Below are positions 19,576-29,144 of a DNA stretch of 64,000 nucleotides, piece by piece. Made by a program: the position numbers and the translations under genes. Under the pieces are notes generated by a model. That model was not told the DNA's origin, did not search any database, and was given only the letters and a program-made list of their open reading frames with translations. Positions within the stretch are counted from its first letter, which is position 1. Each line of letters begins with the position of its first letter. This stretch comes from Pseudidiomarina aestuarii (GTDB taxonomy: Bacteria; Pseudomonadota; Gammaproteobacteria; Enterobacterales; Alteromonadaceae): positions 496,001 to 560,000 of the forward strand of contig NZ_PIPR01000001.1 in assembly GCF_003987355.1 (NCBI RefSeq), in the 5' to 3' direction.

Positions 19576-20469
19576 TTAGGCGCGCTGAATACGAGCTTCA
19601 AGCCATTTAATAAAGGCAACCAGTGCAACAGGTTGGCGCTGACGTGAGCGAATGGAGGCGATGACAGGTTGGGGTAATTGCACCTGTTGGCTGGCCAATT
19701 GACTGACGTCTCGCAACGATGGATGACTCAAAAATAAGCGGTCCAATAGCGTCATTTGACTGCTCCCGGTCAACAAATCAACCGCGATATTGCTATTCGA
19801 CACTGGAATCGTGCTGAGCTGTTTCGTTAATTCTACATTTGCTTCACTAAATGCTCGCCAGTAGGGGCTTTCCAGATCAACCAACCAAGCCTGCTGCTGG
19901 GCATGCATCTCGTCGATAGGTTGCATACATATCGGCACGTAAGTGGGCTGATACAGCGGCGTTTGCCGAATCGATTTTTCCCGTAATTTGCCGTAATGGA
20001 TTGCGAGGTCGAGTGTTTCATGTTGCAACTGCGTCGCAATATCCGCACGTTCATGACTATCTGGAAATAATGAATGCGTGCTAAAGTACAAGCGTATATG
20101 CGGATAAACACTATAAAAATCAGGGAGACGCGAGGCGAGCCACCAACGGAGAAAGCTCTCTGGAACCGCAATTCGAAGCGTCGTTAATTCGTCATCTCCA
20201 ACCGTTCGACTGCGGTTGACCACACGGTCCAATTCTCGAAAAATACGCTGTAGTTCAGGCGCTAGAACGAGGCCCGCAGGTGTCAGCGCATGAACTCGAT
20301 TATCGCGTTGAAAGAGCCGTGTGCCGAGTTGTTCCTCGAGGTTTTGAATTTGCCGGGTAATCGCCGACTGCGAAACGCCAAGTTGTTGTGCAGCAGCCTT
20401 AAATGAATGGGCTTGCGCTGCAACGGTAAAAACACGAAGTGCATTTAGAGACGGTGATTTAGCAGACAT
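19576..20469 (-). CDS. LysR-family transcriptional regulator
   Basis: This 297-residue regulator has an N-terminal winged helix-turn-helix (about 8-66: LNALRVFTVAAQAHSFKAAA, then GVSQSAITRQIQNLEEQLG, then LTPAG). A C-terminal periplasmic-binding-like effector domain follows. It resembles the GcvA-type subgroup in its N-terminus. It is divergent from a LysE-family exporter across 77 bases, the usual layout for an ArgP/LysR-controlled amino-acid exporter, so it probably controls that gene in response to the exported metabolite. Confidence 0.88.
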   Translation of the reverse strand: MSAKSPSLNALRVFTVAAQAHSFKAAAQQLGVSQSAITRQIQNLEEQLGTRLFQRDNRVHALTPAGLVLAPELQRIFRELDRVVNRSRTVGDDELTTLRIAVPESFLRWWLASRLPDFYSVYPHIRLYFSTHSLFPDSHERADIATQLQHETLDLAIHYGKLREKSIRQTPLYQPTYVPICMQPIDEMHAQQQAWLVDLESPYWRAFSEANVELTKQLSTIPVSNSNIAVDLLTGSSQMTLLDRLFLSHPSLRDVSQLASQQVQLPQPVIASIRSRQRQPVALVAFIKWLEARIQRA

Positions 20470-20481
20470 ACGAACTCACAA

Positions 20482-20503
20482 TTTAGAATTTGAATTAACT
20501 AAA
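20482..20503. promoter_or_regulatory. Candidate LysR operator in the LysR/LysE intergenic region
   Basis: TTTAG (20482-20486) and CTAAA (20499-20503) form an inverted repeat within the AT-rich 77-base divergent gap. The size and position suit a LysR-type box, but the arms are short and the match is not strong. Confidence 0.3.
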
Positions 20504-20546
20504 AGTAAACCTAGTCCAAAGTAAACCCAGAGGGCAATGAACGCAA

Positions 20547-21212
20547 ATGATTTTAACCGAATTTTTAACTATTGCCGTGCTACATTTTTTAGCAGTAGTA
20601 AGCCCAGGGCCGGACTATGCTGTTGTTACGCGTTACAGTATTAGTGAAGGGCGTCGAGTCGGCCGCTGGGTTGCCGTAGGTATTGGCTTCGGCATTTTGC
20701 TTCATGTCGCTTATTCCTTGCTGGGGGTTACACTGATTATTCACCGTTATACGTCAGTCTATTTGACACTATTGGCGGTTGGAGCTGGGTATTTGGGCTG
20801 GTTAGGCTGGCAGGCTATCCAAGCGCAAGCACGCGAGCCGCTGCCGATTGATGCCGCGCCGCCAGAAGGAACAACGTCGCCACGCAAGGCATTCTGGATT
20901 GGTTTTATGACCAATGGGCTCAATGTAAAAGCGACGCTGTTTTTCTTGGCGATCTTTACAACAGTGATAGCACCGCAAACAGCTACCTTAGTAAAAGCCG
21001 GTTATGGTGTTTATATGGCTGTGGCAACAGGCGTGTGGTTTGTCACATTGGCAACGTTAATCACTTGGCAGCCTTTTTACCGCTGGTTGTGGCGTTTTAG
21101 CCACTGGATTGATCGCGCTATGGGGCTTGCATTACTGGCATTTAGCGCACATTTAATCTGGACGCTCCTGCAAATTTTAACCGGTTCAGAAAGCACTCCA
21201 GTCGTTTCTTAG
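20547..21212 (+). CDS. LysE/RhtB-family amino-acid exporter
   Basis: This 221-residue inner-membrane protein has about six hydrophobic helices and the family motif VVSPGPDYAVVTRYSISEGRR near residues 17-38, followed by GIGFG. A second conserved stretch, FWIGFMTNGLNVKATLFFLAIF, corresponds to the NPK segment of relatives. Members export lysine, threonine, homoserine or similar amino acids; the substrate here cannot be told. It is divergent from and probably regulated by the LysR gene. Confidence 0.9.
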   Translation: MILTEFLTIAVLHFLAVVSPGPDYAVVTRYSISEGRRVGRWVAVGIGFGILLHVAYSLLGVTLIIHRYTSVYLTLLAVGAGYLGWLGWQAIQAQAREPLPIDAAPPEGTTSPRKAFWIGFMTNGLNVKATLFFLAIFTTVIAPQTATLVKAGYGVYMAVATGVWFVTLATLITWQPFYRWLWRFSHWIDRAMGLALLAFSAHLIWTLLQILTGSESTPVVS

Positions 21213-21234
21213 CGGGTCTAAATTGGTGTATACT
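21206..21234 (+). promoter_or_regulatory. Probable promoter of the QueD-like/M23 gene pair
   Basis: A TATACT -10 (21229-21234) lies about 48 bases before the start codon, with a weak TTCTTA at the -35 position (17-base spacing). A near-identical GTATACTAGCGC block precedes rlmKL at 50801. Confidence 0.4.
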
Positions 21235-21281
21235 AGCGCGCTAATCCCCGCAGTGGGTAAGTTAAGGATTCGAGTATTCGC

Positions 21282-22163
21282 ATGCAGTTATTTGTCAATG
21301 ATTTGACCGTGATCGATTTTTCATATTTGTGTCCCGAACGAGGCATCGTCGGGGAAAGTTGGATCGTCGATATTATTTTGGATGGTTCTTTAAACGAACA
21401 ATCGATGGTGTTGGACTTCGGTCGCGTTAAAAAACAAATCAAGCGAATCATCGACGGAGCCGTTGATCATAAGCTTGCGGTACCTGCTGAGCATGCCTAT
21501 ACCCAAGTAACGCACGATGCCGACGACACCTGTTATTGGGTTGATTTTATGCGCCCAAATCAAAAATCGATTCACTTGTTTTGTCCAGCTGACGCATTCG
21601 CTTTTATTGACGCCGAAGCGGTGACTATAGCAACAGTTACTGACTACTTGCGGGCCGTGATTCAGCGCGAGTTACCGGATAATGTCGATGGTTTGTCATT
21701 ATTGCTGAGAGCAGAGGACATTCCTGGGGCGTTTTACCATTACACCCATGGTCTGAAAAAGCACGATGGCAACTGTCAGCGGATTGCTCATGGACATCGT
21801 TCTCGACTTTACATTGCGCTTGATGATGCGCGTCAACCTCAGCTTGAAGCAGAGTGGGCGCAACGTTGGCAAGACATTTATTTGGGTTCGCAAGAGGATG
21901 TGAAGCCCATTAACGCATTGCAACGTTCCACTGCAGCGGCGAATTGCACTGAGAAAACGCACGTCGGTTATAGTTATGTGGCCGATCAGGGACTATTTGA
22001 ATTGTTAGTTCCAGAATCTGAAAATTACGTCATACCGACAGACTCGACCGTTGAATGTATAGCTGAATATCTGGCGCAACAAGTCAAGTCTGCTCATCCT
22101 ACTGCAAAAGTTACCGTAACTGGCTTTGAAGGAGTCGGAAAAGGAGCGATTGGTTATGCTTAG
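21282..22163 (+). CDS. Two-domain 6-pyruvoyl-tetrahydropterin synthase (QueD)-like protein
   Basis: This 293-residue protein appears to contain two QueD/PTPS-type folds. The N-terminal half keeps the downstream family motifs (MVLDFGRVK and DHKLAVP), but its zinc site is replaced by GESWIVD. The C-terminal half keeps a cysteine and zinc-type histidines (GNCQRIAHGHRSRL) and a late TDSTVECIAEYLA segment like the catalytic PT-x-E region. QueD makes 6-carboxytetrahydropterin for queuosine; whether this fusion does so is unknown. It overlaps the next gene by eight bases. About twice the usual length of 120-150. Confidence 0.75.
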   Translation: MQLFVNDLTVIDFSYLCPERGIVGESWIVDIILDGSLNEQSMVLDFGRVKKQIKRIIDGAVDHKLAVPAEHAYTQVTHDADDTCYWVDFMRPNQKSIHLFCPADAFAFIDAEAVTIATVTDYLRAVIQRELPDNVDGLSLLLRAEDIPGAFYHYTHGLKKHDGNCQRIAHGHRSRLYIALDDARQPQLEAEWAQRWQDIYLGSQEDVKPINALQRSTAAANCTEKTHVGYSYVADQGLFELLVPESENYVIPTDSTVECIAEYLAQQVKSAHPTAKVTVTGFEGVGKGAIGYA

Positions 22164-22965
22164 ACGCATGGTTCTCATCAGTTTGATGCTCGCGAGTCCC
22201 ACAGTGTTTGCGCAAACGATTGAGTTACGCGGCGCAGCAGCTCCGGGTGGACTAATGATTGGTAAAGTTGATGCGGACACTCAGGTGTTCTTTAAAGAGC
22301 AAGAGCTCCCTAAAACTCCAGCTGGATATGTCGTGTTCGGGTTTGGACGCGACGACACTGGCGTTCATGAACTGCGACTTCGTCAGAAAGACGGACAAGA
22401 ACGAGTTGAGCAAATCACACTTGCAGCGCGTGAGTATAAAATCGACCGTGTCGAAGGTGTTCCGCAAGAAACGGTCACGCCTGATCCAAGACAGGTCCAA
22501 CGAGCTCGAGAAGAAGCGGAACGGGTGTGGTTGGCGCGCAATCAAACGAGCACTCGCACGGACTTTTTGACGCCATTAATCATGCCAGCAGAAGGCCGAA
22601 TCAGCGGTGTCTACGGCAGCCAACGGATTTTCAATGGAACGCCGCGTAATCCGCATTACGGACTCGATATTGCAGCACCCACAGGTTCACCTGTGAATGC
22701 GCCTTGGTCGGGTAAGGTAGTGTTCGCTGATCCTGATTTGTTTTATTCAGGAGGCACACTCATCTTAGATCACGGGTATGGTGTAACAAGCACCTATATT
22801 CATCTGCATAAACTTCACGTAGAAGTTGGACAAGAGGTCGAGCAGGGTGAGTTTATCGCAGAAATCGGTGCAACCGGTCGTGTAACGGGACCACACTTAG
22901 ATTGGCGAATAAATTGGGGTCATGAGCGCCTAGACCCGGCGCTCGCCCTAGAACATTTTAAGTAA
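22156..22965 (+). CDS. Secreted M23-family (LytM) peptidase
   Basis: This 269-residue protein has a signal peptide ending near VFA (residue 19). An all-beta region follows, then a LytM domain from about 145. Zinc ligands are visible: H167 and D171 in HYGLDIAAP, and H247 in GPHLDW, with IHLH at 215-218. Such enzymes cut peptidoglycan cross-links, so it likely acts in the periplasm. The ATG at 22156 overlaps the upstream gene. A longer frame from 22126 exists but lacks a good start. The 3' end overlaps the convergent M61 gene by eight bases. Confidence 0.9.
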   Translation: MLRRMVLISLMLASPTVFAQTIELRGAAAPGGLMIGKVDADTQVFFKEQELPKTPAGYVVFGFGRDDTGVHELRLRQKDGQERVEQITLAAREYKIDRVEGVPQETVTPDPRQVQRAREEAERVWLARNQTSTRTDFLTPLIMPAEGRISGVYGSQRIFNGTPRNPHYGLDIAAPTGSPVNAPWSGKVVFADPDLFYSGGTLILDHGYGVTSTYIHLHKLHVEVGQEVEQGEFIAEIGATGRVTGPHLDWRINWGHERLDPALALEHFK

Positions 22966-24730
22966 TTCGTAACCAAGTTTTCGCTTTGTCCGTATCGGTC
23001 ACTTTTAAGATTCGGTTGTTGGCTTTAGGCGCTTGGAAACATAGTTCCAACTGTAGTAGCTCATCTCTTCTGAATGCATGAACAGTGACCGTTTGTTCGG
23101 GTTTAAAACGTTCCAGCACCTCACGAATCGTCGTATCAGTAACCTGCAAATAATCGATGGCAATGATTCGATCAAACGCACTCAAGCCGGCCTGATGAGC
23201 CGCTTCATCATGGTAGACCACTTGGAGCTCAAGACCACTCCCCGACGCTTTATATTTTGCACCTAGAGCGACAGGGAGCTTTTGCGGGCTGACTTTGCCG
23301 CCGAACGTATTGTCATCAGCCGCCACTTCAGCACTCAGCGTGACACCAAAACTGGCTAGTAGCTCGTCCAACGGTAGCGGTTCAGTTGTGTTCAACGCGC
23401 GCTCTAAAAAACTGTGCACATTCACGTTGTATTGCGCTTGCAAAAACGACACCAACGTTGATTCTTCGGTACCCACGCCCGTTTTGCCATACCGCAACCA
23501 AAGTTCACGCATAACGTCTGCAAACGTGACTTGCTGATCTGTTTGCTGACGAATCAACAAATCCAAACATAATGTGATCAGTGCGCCTTTGGTGTAGTAA
23601 CTCACTATAGCGTTCGGTGAATTTTCGTCCTGTTTATAGTACTTGGTCCACGCATGCAGCGACGACTCAGTGACTGTTTGGTGCTCTACACCTTTGCCAC
23701 GATATACACGAGCAATGGTATCACCTAACAGACCGAGGTAGGTGGGTGCATCAATAAGCCCAGCTTGATGAAGAACATAATCGTCGTAGTATGAGGTGAC
23801 CCCTTCATAGAACCATAATTGTCGCGTGTAATTCTCTTGTTCTAATTGGTAGGGAATAAACTCTTTCGGTTTCAAAGATTTCACGTTCCAGCTGTGGAAA
23901 TACTCATGGCTACACAAACTCAGAAACGTTCGGTAATCGTTATCTATCAGGGTTTTACCTGGAGCGGGGAGATCTTTACGACTACATAGCAACGCGGTTG
24001 AATTGCGATGCTCTAAACCGCCAAAACCTTTGCCAACCACCATGGACATGAACAGGTAGTGCTGGAACGGTGGCTCATTGCCAAATAGTTTGATTTGATA
24101 CTCGCATATACGCGCTAAATCGCCACAAATACGCTCCAAATCCGCATACTGCCGGCCAGCCAAAACGAGACTGTGTTTCACGCCACCCGCAATAAACTCG
24201 CCGATCGCTAAATCGCCCATCAGAACGGGGTGATCCAGTAATTCGTCATAGGTTTGTGCGCTAAAACGACCCGCTTCAAAAACTTCACCAGAGAGTCGTT
24301 GTAACCCAGTTGCAATCCGCCACTGCGGATATTGATGTGGTGTTTCAATAGTGATTTCACACGGAGTTTCGAGGAATCCGTCTACACCCAGGCACAAACT
24401 CGAGTGGTTGTAAAAGCCAAATTGTTGATCCAGATAAGCGGTTCGGACTGACAGATCGAATGCATACACCTGATATGTCACGGTCAACACGCCTTGGTGG
24501 GGCGGTAGTTGCCAGGTTTGTTTATCGACCGCAACGACGGGAACGGACTGACCCGCGCAGCTGGCTTGGATACCAATTAGGTGCCGAGCAAAGTCACGAA
24601 TCATATAGCTTCCTGGTATCCATGCTGGCAGGCGCAACCGAGTGCCTTCAGGCTGGTCGTGATCGAGTGTTATCGTAACCTCGAACAAATGAGCATAAAC
24701 ATCGCGGGGAACAATATGATACTGCAGCAT
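22958..24730 (-). CDS. M61-family glycyl aminopeptidase-like metalloprotease with PDZ domain
   Basis: This protein of about 590 residues has the M61 layout: an N-terminal beta domain (LPAWIPGSYMIRDFARH is the family signature), a gluzincin domain with SHEYFHSWNVKSLKP (HExxH) and a downstream WFYEGVTSYYDDY glutamate helix, then a C-terminal PDZ (GLSAFDRIIAIDYLQV). No signal peptide is seen. I chose the ATG at 24730, with GAGGT seven bases upstream, over an earlier one at 24754. It likely degrades peptides and fits the proteolytic lifestyle. Confidence 0.92.
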   Translation of the reverse strand: MLQYHIVPRDVYAHLFEVTITLDHDQPEGTRLRLPAWIPGSYMIRDFARHLIGIQASCAGQSVPVVAVDKQTWQLPPHQGVLTVTYQVYAFDLSVRTAYLDQQFGFYNHSSLCLGVDGFLETPCEITIETPHQYPQWRIATGLQRLSGEVFEAGRFSAQTYDELLDHPVLMGDLAIGEFIAGGVKHSLVLAGRQYADLERICGDLARICEYQIKLFGNEPPFQHYLFMSMVVGKGFGGLEHRNSTALLCSRKDLPAPGKTLIDNDYRTFLSLCSHEYFHSWNVKSLKPKEFIPYQLEQENYTRQLWFYEGVTSYYDDYVLHQAGLIDAPTYLGLLGDTIARVYRGKGVEHQTVTESSLHAWTKYYKQDENSPNAIVSYYTKGALITLCLDLLIRQQTDQQVTFADVMRELWLRYGKTGVGTEESTLVSFLQAQYNVNVHSFLERALNTTEPLPLDELLASFGVTLSAEVAADDNTFGGKVSPQKLPVALGAKYKASGSGLELQVVYHDEAAHQAGLSAFDRIIAIDYLQVTDTTIREVLERFKPEQTVTVHAFRRDELLQLELCFQAPKANNRILKVTDTDKAKTWLRIT

Positions 24731-24835
24731 GAGAACCTCGTATTTGGGCGTCACTGAGCAGACGCACTCACTATCGAAGATGTTATGCTAGCATGTCTCC
24801 AACACGCTATATAGCAGTTCGTTTGCGGTAAAGTG

Positions 24836-24865
24836 CGATGATCCTCATCGGTAAAAGCGTATAAT
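24836..24865 (+). promoter_or_regulatory. Promoter of the LytS operon with an inverted repeat at -35
   Basis: A perfect TATAAT (24860-24865) has no recognisable -35 at 17 bases. That place is taken by an inverted repeat, CGATGA-TCC-TCATCG (24836-24850). This suggests activator-dependent or repressor-controlled expression. A separate 10-base palindrome ATGCTAGCAT sits at 24785-24794, on the M61 side. Confidence 0.45.
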
Positions 24866-24913
24866 TTGAAACCAAGAAGCCAATAAGAATAGGTGGCGAA
24901 CAGCCAAATCTAA

Positions 24914-25990
24914 ATGATGCAGTGGAAAACTATTTTAGAAGACCGGAATCGCTTTTTCTGGGTCCTGCAGGGCGCTGGCTGGAGTGGTTATGCGTTAGTA
25001 CACTACATTGGCTCACTCATGCATGAAATGCGTGACATCTATGCGCTAGTGCTGATCCTCGGAGCTTATGCCGGCTTTCTCTTGACCGTGCCATTGCGTT
25101 ATATGTACCGCCGCATTTGGGATTCACCACCCTGGTCACTGATCCTCATTGTGCTGGCAGCATCCTACGCCATGGCCGCCTTGTGGGCTGTGGTCGACAA
25201 CGCAACGTACTGGGAAATCTACAAGTTTGGATTCCGTCCAGAGAGCAATTGGTTCTATTTTAAGAATACCATTGCCAAGTTCTACATCATGTTGAGTTGG
25301 AGTGGTTTGTACTTTGGCATTAAGTACTACCAAATGCTGCAAGACGAGAAACAGAAAGCATTGATGGCCACCTCGATGGCGCATCAAGCACAATTAAAAA
25401 TGTTGCGGTATCAACTAAATCCACATTTCTTATTTAATACTCTGAACGCGATTTCTACACTAATTTTGGTGAAAGAAAATGAGTTAGCCAATCGAATGAT
25501 GTCAAAACTCAGCCTCTTTCTGCGTTTCTCGTTAGATAATGAGCCCATTAAAAAAATACCTTTGGCACGTGAAATAGACGCTCTGATGCTGTACCTCGAT
25601 ATTGAAAAGGTTCGTTTTGATGAACGCTTAAACGTAACCATTGATTGTTCGAAGGAATCAGAAAGCGCCTTGGTACCCAGTCTGTTTTTGCAACCTTTGA
25701 TCGAAAATTCAATCAAGTACGCGATTGCTCGGTTAGAGCAGGGTGGTGAAATTATTGTCTCAGCAAAGCGCTTTGGTTCCGATCTGCTCATTCGCGTTGA
25801 GGACAACGGTCCAGGCGCCAAGATTCCAGTGGACCAAATGATTGATAGCGGTGGTGTCGGGCTTGCGAACACCCGAGATCGACTTCAAGCCTTGTATGGA
25901 AAGAATTACTCATTTACAGTAACCAACAATGAACCCCACGGGTTACGCATCGATATTCGGATCCCTTTCGAACAGGTTGAGACGGCATGA
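24914..25990 (+). CDS. LytS-family membrane sensor histidine kinase
   Basis: This 358-residue kinase has about four membrane helices in residues 15-140, then a His_kinase domain with the phosphoacceptor H171 in QLNPHFLFNTLNA. The N box is QPLIENSIKYA (N265) and the G box GVGLANTRDRL closes the ATPase. No extracellular sensor domain is present, so the signal may be in the membrane. The stop overlaps the next gene (a LytTR response regulator) by four bases. The start may be the second ATG at 24917. Confidence 0.92.
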   Translation: MMQWKTILEDRNRFFWVLQGAGWSGYALVHYIGSLMHEMRDIYALVLILGAYAGFLLTVPLRYMYRRIWDSPPWSLILIVLAASYAMAALWAVVDNATYWEIYKFGFRPESNWFYFKNTIAKFYIMLSWSGLYFGIKYYQMLQDEKQKALMATSMAHQAQLKMLRYQLNPHFLFNTLNAISTLILVKENELANRMMSKLSLFLRFSLDNEPIKKIPLAREIDALMLYLDIEKVRFDERLNVTIDCSKESESALVPSLFLQPLIENSIKYAIARLEQGGEIIVSAKRFGSDLLIRVEDNGPGAKIPVDQMIDSGGVGLANTRDRLQALYGKNYSFTVTNNEPHGLRIDIRIPFEQVETA

Positions 25991-26814
25991 GTAAAACAAT
26001 TCGGACCTTAGTCGTTGACGACGAGTCGTTGGCGCGACGCGGTCTCGTTGTGCGACTTCAGGACTTTCCAGAAGTCGAGTTAATGGATGAGTGTGCGAGT
26101 GCGCGTCAAGCTTTGCAACTCATTGGTGAGCTGCAGCCTGATTTGGTCTTTTTAGATATCCAAATGCCCGGCATGAATGGTTTTGAATTGCTTCGTGAAG
26201 TACAAGCTCAAGGGTACAAAATGCCGTTGATCGTATTCGTCACCGCCTATGACCAATATGCCATTAAAGCCTTTGAAGTGCGCGCGATCGATTATTTATT
26301 AAAACCCGTTGACCACGAGCGTCTTGCGACTAGTTTGGCGCGAATTGGAAAAACTCTCGAATTGCGTGAACAAGAATCACAACATGAACGTATCTTAAAC
26401 CTATTAGCCGATGCGACTGGTGAAGACTGCGAGGAAATTCTCAAACGTCTGGCTAGCGGCGAAGAGATAGGTTCAGCGCGATATCCTGAGCACATTGCAA
26501 TCAAGGAGAGTGGCGAGATTACTCGAGTGGCCATCAATTCGATCGAGTGGGTTGATGCGGCGGGTGATTACATGTGCATCCATGCCAGTAATGAAACTCA
26601 CATTCTCCGCCGGACGATGAAAGAGCTTGAAGAAGAACTGAATCCGCAACGGTTTCAACGTATTCATCGTTCAGCTATTGTGAATCTCGACCAAGTCGAA
26701 AAATTGTGCAGCCGTCAAAATGGCGAATATCATCTTGTCTTACGTAATGGCAAGGAACTTAAAGTGAGCCGCAGCTACAAAGATCGCATCAAGAAATTAA
26801 TTCTCAATCCGTAA
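25987..26814 (+). CDS. LytTR-family response regulator
   Basis: This 275-residue regulator pairs with the preceding LytS-like kinase. The receiver is complete: acidic pair D11/D12, phosphoacceptor D57 (VFLDIQMPGMNG), T86 and K106. A LytTR DNA-binding domain follows at about 165-272 (IEWVDAAGDYMCIHA, then RTMKELEE, then RIHRSAIVNLDQV). Such regulators bind direct repeats upstream of a few genes. It overlaps the kinase gene and is followed ten bases later by a lipoprotein gene in the same direction. Confidence 0.94.
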   Translation: MSKTIRTLVVDDESLARRGLVVRLQDFPEVELMDECASARQALQLIGELQPDLVFLDIQMPGMNGFELLREVQAQGYKMPLIVFVTAYDQYAIKAFEVRAIDYLLKPVDHERLATSLARIGKTLELREQESQHERILNLLADATGEDCEEILKRLASGEEIGSARYPEHIAIKESGEITRVAINSIEWVDAAGDYMCIHASNETHILRRTMKELEEELNPQRFQRIHRSAIVNLDQVEKLCSRQNGEYHLVLRNGKELKVSRSYKDRIKKLILNP

Positions 26815-26824
26815 GGATGTCTTT

Positions 26825-27676
26825 ATGCGTAAGTGGTTCGCTGTCGTTACTGGGTTGGTGCTGCTGACTGGGTGCTCGACTCAACTTGGCTATAAGTTTG
26901 CAGATACGCTGATTGAGTGGCGGCTTTCTGAATACGTCAATTTAACTTCCGAACAAGAACAACGCATTGATCCTGCGATCGATGAGCTTCACCTGTGGCA
27001 CGCTCGCAGCGAACTTCCTCTTTACCGACAACAATTAATGACATTACGGCAGCGAATCGCGAACGATGAGCTAGTCGAAGTGGATATGCAGTTGCTCCTG
27101 AATGATGCCTATAGCCTGTGGGATCGTATTCGTTATCAAGTTGAACCCTATGCGCAAGAGTATCTGCCCATGTTGTCCGCCGAACAGCGGCAACAGGTTT
27201 ATGAAAAACTCGCCGAACAATTAGACGAACGGCGTGAACGTGTTGCGGAACGGACACAGGAAGAAGCCTACCAACGTACACAAGAGCGACTCGAAGAAAA
27301 CGTCGAAAGTTGGCTAGGATCTATTCGGAGTGGGCAGCGACGTTACCTAGCTCGCTGGTTACAAGAGCGGGATGACATGCGACTCGATTGGTTGGAATAC
27401 AATGAGCGTGTGCACATTGAATTGCGTGATGTCCTCGAAAATACCGATGGGGAAGTCTATCAAACGCGGTTGCGAGAGCTGATTTTAAACCCGCAGCAAT
27501 TTCGCTCGGAACGGCTGCAAAGCCAATTGGTGGTCAATCAGGCCGCGACTGCGACACTGATGTTTGAACTCTATCAATCGATGGATGACCGGCAACGTCG
27601 CCATCTATTGCGAAAAATAGATGGCTACATTGCTGATTTAGATGATTTGATAGCCTACTACGAAGACAACGAATAG
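26825..27676 (+). CDS. DUF6279-type lipoprotein
   Basis: This 283-residue protein starts with a lipoprotein signal (LLTGCS, lipidated Cys at 17). The mature part is almost entirely charged alpha helix (EQEQRIDPAIDELHLWHARSELPLYRQQL and RREVAERTQEEAY-like segments), as in the DUF6279 family. Function is unknown. Placement ten bases after the LytTR regulator suggests it is part of that operon. It may be an output or accessory of the two-component system, which is inference. Confidence 0.82.
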   Translation: MRKWFAVVTGLVLLTGCSTQLGYKFADTLIEWRLSEYVNLTSEQEQRIDPAIDELHLWHARSELPLYRQQLMTLRQRIANDELVEVDMQLLLNDAYSLWDRIRYQVEPYAQEYLPMLSAEQRQQVYEKLAEQLDERRERVAERTQEEAYQRTQERLEENVESWLGSIRSGQRRYLARWLQERDDMRLDWLEYNERVHIELRDVLENTDGEVYQTRLRELILNPQQFRSERLQSQLVVNQAATATLMFELYQSMDDRQRRHLLRKIDGYIADLDDLIAYYEDNE

Positions 27677-27679
27677 ACC

Positions 27680-29116
27680 TTATTTGACTTCGATAATTTT
27701 ACAAGTGTTGGTAGAACCTACGGTTTCCATGACATCGCCATGCGTCAAAATCACCAAATCGCCAGCGCTCAAATGCCCACGCAGTTTGATCTCGTTGATC
27801 GCATCATTCACAAGCTGCTCAGGCTTACTCTTGGTCGAATCAAAAGCAATCGGGTAAACGCCACGATATAAGGCACAACGAGCGCGACTTTCAGCATGGC
27901 GAGACAGAGAAAAAATCGGTAACTGCGAGGTTATACGTGACATCAGTTTTGCTGTCGAGCCTGATTCGGTGAGGGCGATAATTGCCTTCACGCCCGTCAA
28001 ATGCGTCGCTGCATACATCGCTGTAATGGCGGTAGCTTCTTGAATATTATTGAAAGTTTCATCCAAATCTTTGCGATCTAGAGCCGTGCTTGGGTGCGTT
28101 TCTGCGCCCAAACAGATTTCGGCCATCGCTTTTACCGTCGCAATCGGATGTTTCCCAGCAGCAGTTTCCGCTGACAACATCACCGCATCGGTGCCGTCGA
28201 GTACCGCGTTCGCAACGTCCATCACTTCTGCTCGCGTTGGCATTGGACTCTCGATCATCGACTCCATCATCTGCGTAGCTGTAATCACAACCTTATTGCA
28301 CTGACGTGAGCGGTCAATAATGCGTTTCTGTTTACCCACCAACTGCGCATCACCAATTTCAACACCGAGATCACCTCGAGCCACCATAACCGCATCGGAT
28401 GCGCGGATAATATCATCCAGCGCTTGATCGGTTGCGACCGCCTCAGCACGCTCAATTTTCGCACAAATCAAACCTTTACCACCGGCATCACGCAACAACC
28501 GACGTGCCTCATGAATGTCAGCGCTGGTGCGAGGGAACGATACGGCCAAGTAATCCACACCAATTTGCGCCGCAGTTTTGATATCCGCGAGATCTTTCTC
28601 AGTGAGTGCACCAGCGGAAAGACCACCACCGAGTCGATTAATTCCCTTATTGTTGGAGAGCCGTCCACCGACAACAACGGTAGTCGTAATTTGGTTACCC
28701 GAGACGTCTTCGACGACTAGTCGAACACGACCATCATCCAGTAATAAGATATCGCCGGCATTTACATCTTGTGGCAATTCTTTGTAATCAATCCCGACGC
28801 GTTGCTGATCTCCAGCATCTTTTGCTAAGTCAGCATCCAACACAAAGACGTCGCCTTCATCAAGCGTGATGGCATCATTCGTGAATTTAGAAATTCGGAT
28901 TTTAGGCCCCTGGAGGTCGCCTAATATAGCGACATGAGTCCCTAAGCGCTGCGCTATTTCTCGAACTTGCTGCGCGCGTTGAATGTGATCATCGGCTTTA
29001 CCATGCGAAAAATTCATCCGTACCACATTTGCGCCAGCTTTGATTAATGCTTCGAGTACATCGGGGCGGTCAGTCGCGGGGCCTAAGGTAGTGACGATCT
29101 TGGTACGGCGTAACAT
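27680..29116 (-). CDS. pykA: Pyruvate kinase
   Basis: This 478-residue glycolytic enzyme turns phosphoenolpyruvate and ADP into pyruvate and ATP. The start [19 protein letters not shown] and the VRMNFSHG motif are typical. The signature IICAKIE-type segment is present as [12 protein letters not shown], followed by [12 protein letters not shown] and [18 protein letters not shown]. It resembles the E. coli PykA (AMP-activated) type more than PykF. It is convergent with the lipoprotein gene (3-base gap) and divergent from gap, forming a small glycolytic cluster. Confidence 0.95.
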   Translation of the reverse strand: MLRRTKIVTTLGPATDRPDVLEALIKAGANVVRMNFSHGKADDHIQRAQQVREIAQRLGTHVAILGDLQGPKIRISKFTNDAITLDEGDVFVLDADLAKDAGDQQRVGIDYKELPQDVNAGDILLLDDGRVRLVVEDVSGNQITTTVVVGGRLSNNKGINRLGGGLSAGALTEKDLADIKTAAQIGVDYLAVSFPRTSADIHEARRLLRDAGGKGLICAKIERAEAVATDQALDDIIRASDAVMVARGDLGVEIGDAQLVGKQKRIIDRSRQCNKVVITATQMMESMIESPMPTRAEVMDVANAVLDGTDAVMLSAETAAGKHPIATVKAMAEICLGAETHPSTALDRKDLDETFNNIQEATAITAMYAATHLTGVKAIIALTESGSTAKLMSRITSQLPIFSLSRHAESRARCALYRGVYPIAFDSTKSKPEQLVNDAINEIKLRGHLSAGDLVILTHGDVMETVGSTNTCKIIEVK

Positions 29117-29144
29117 GAATAACTCCTCAAATGAAAGTGCTTAC

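Noticed and set aside
17085-24730. A genomic island after the tRNA cluster
   Set aside because: tRNA 3' ends are common integration sites, but I see no integrase, no direct repeat of a tRNA end and no obvious change in base composition.
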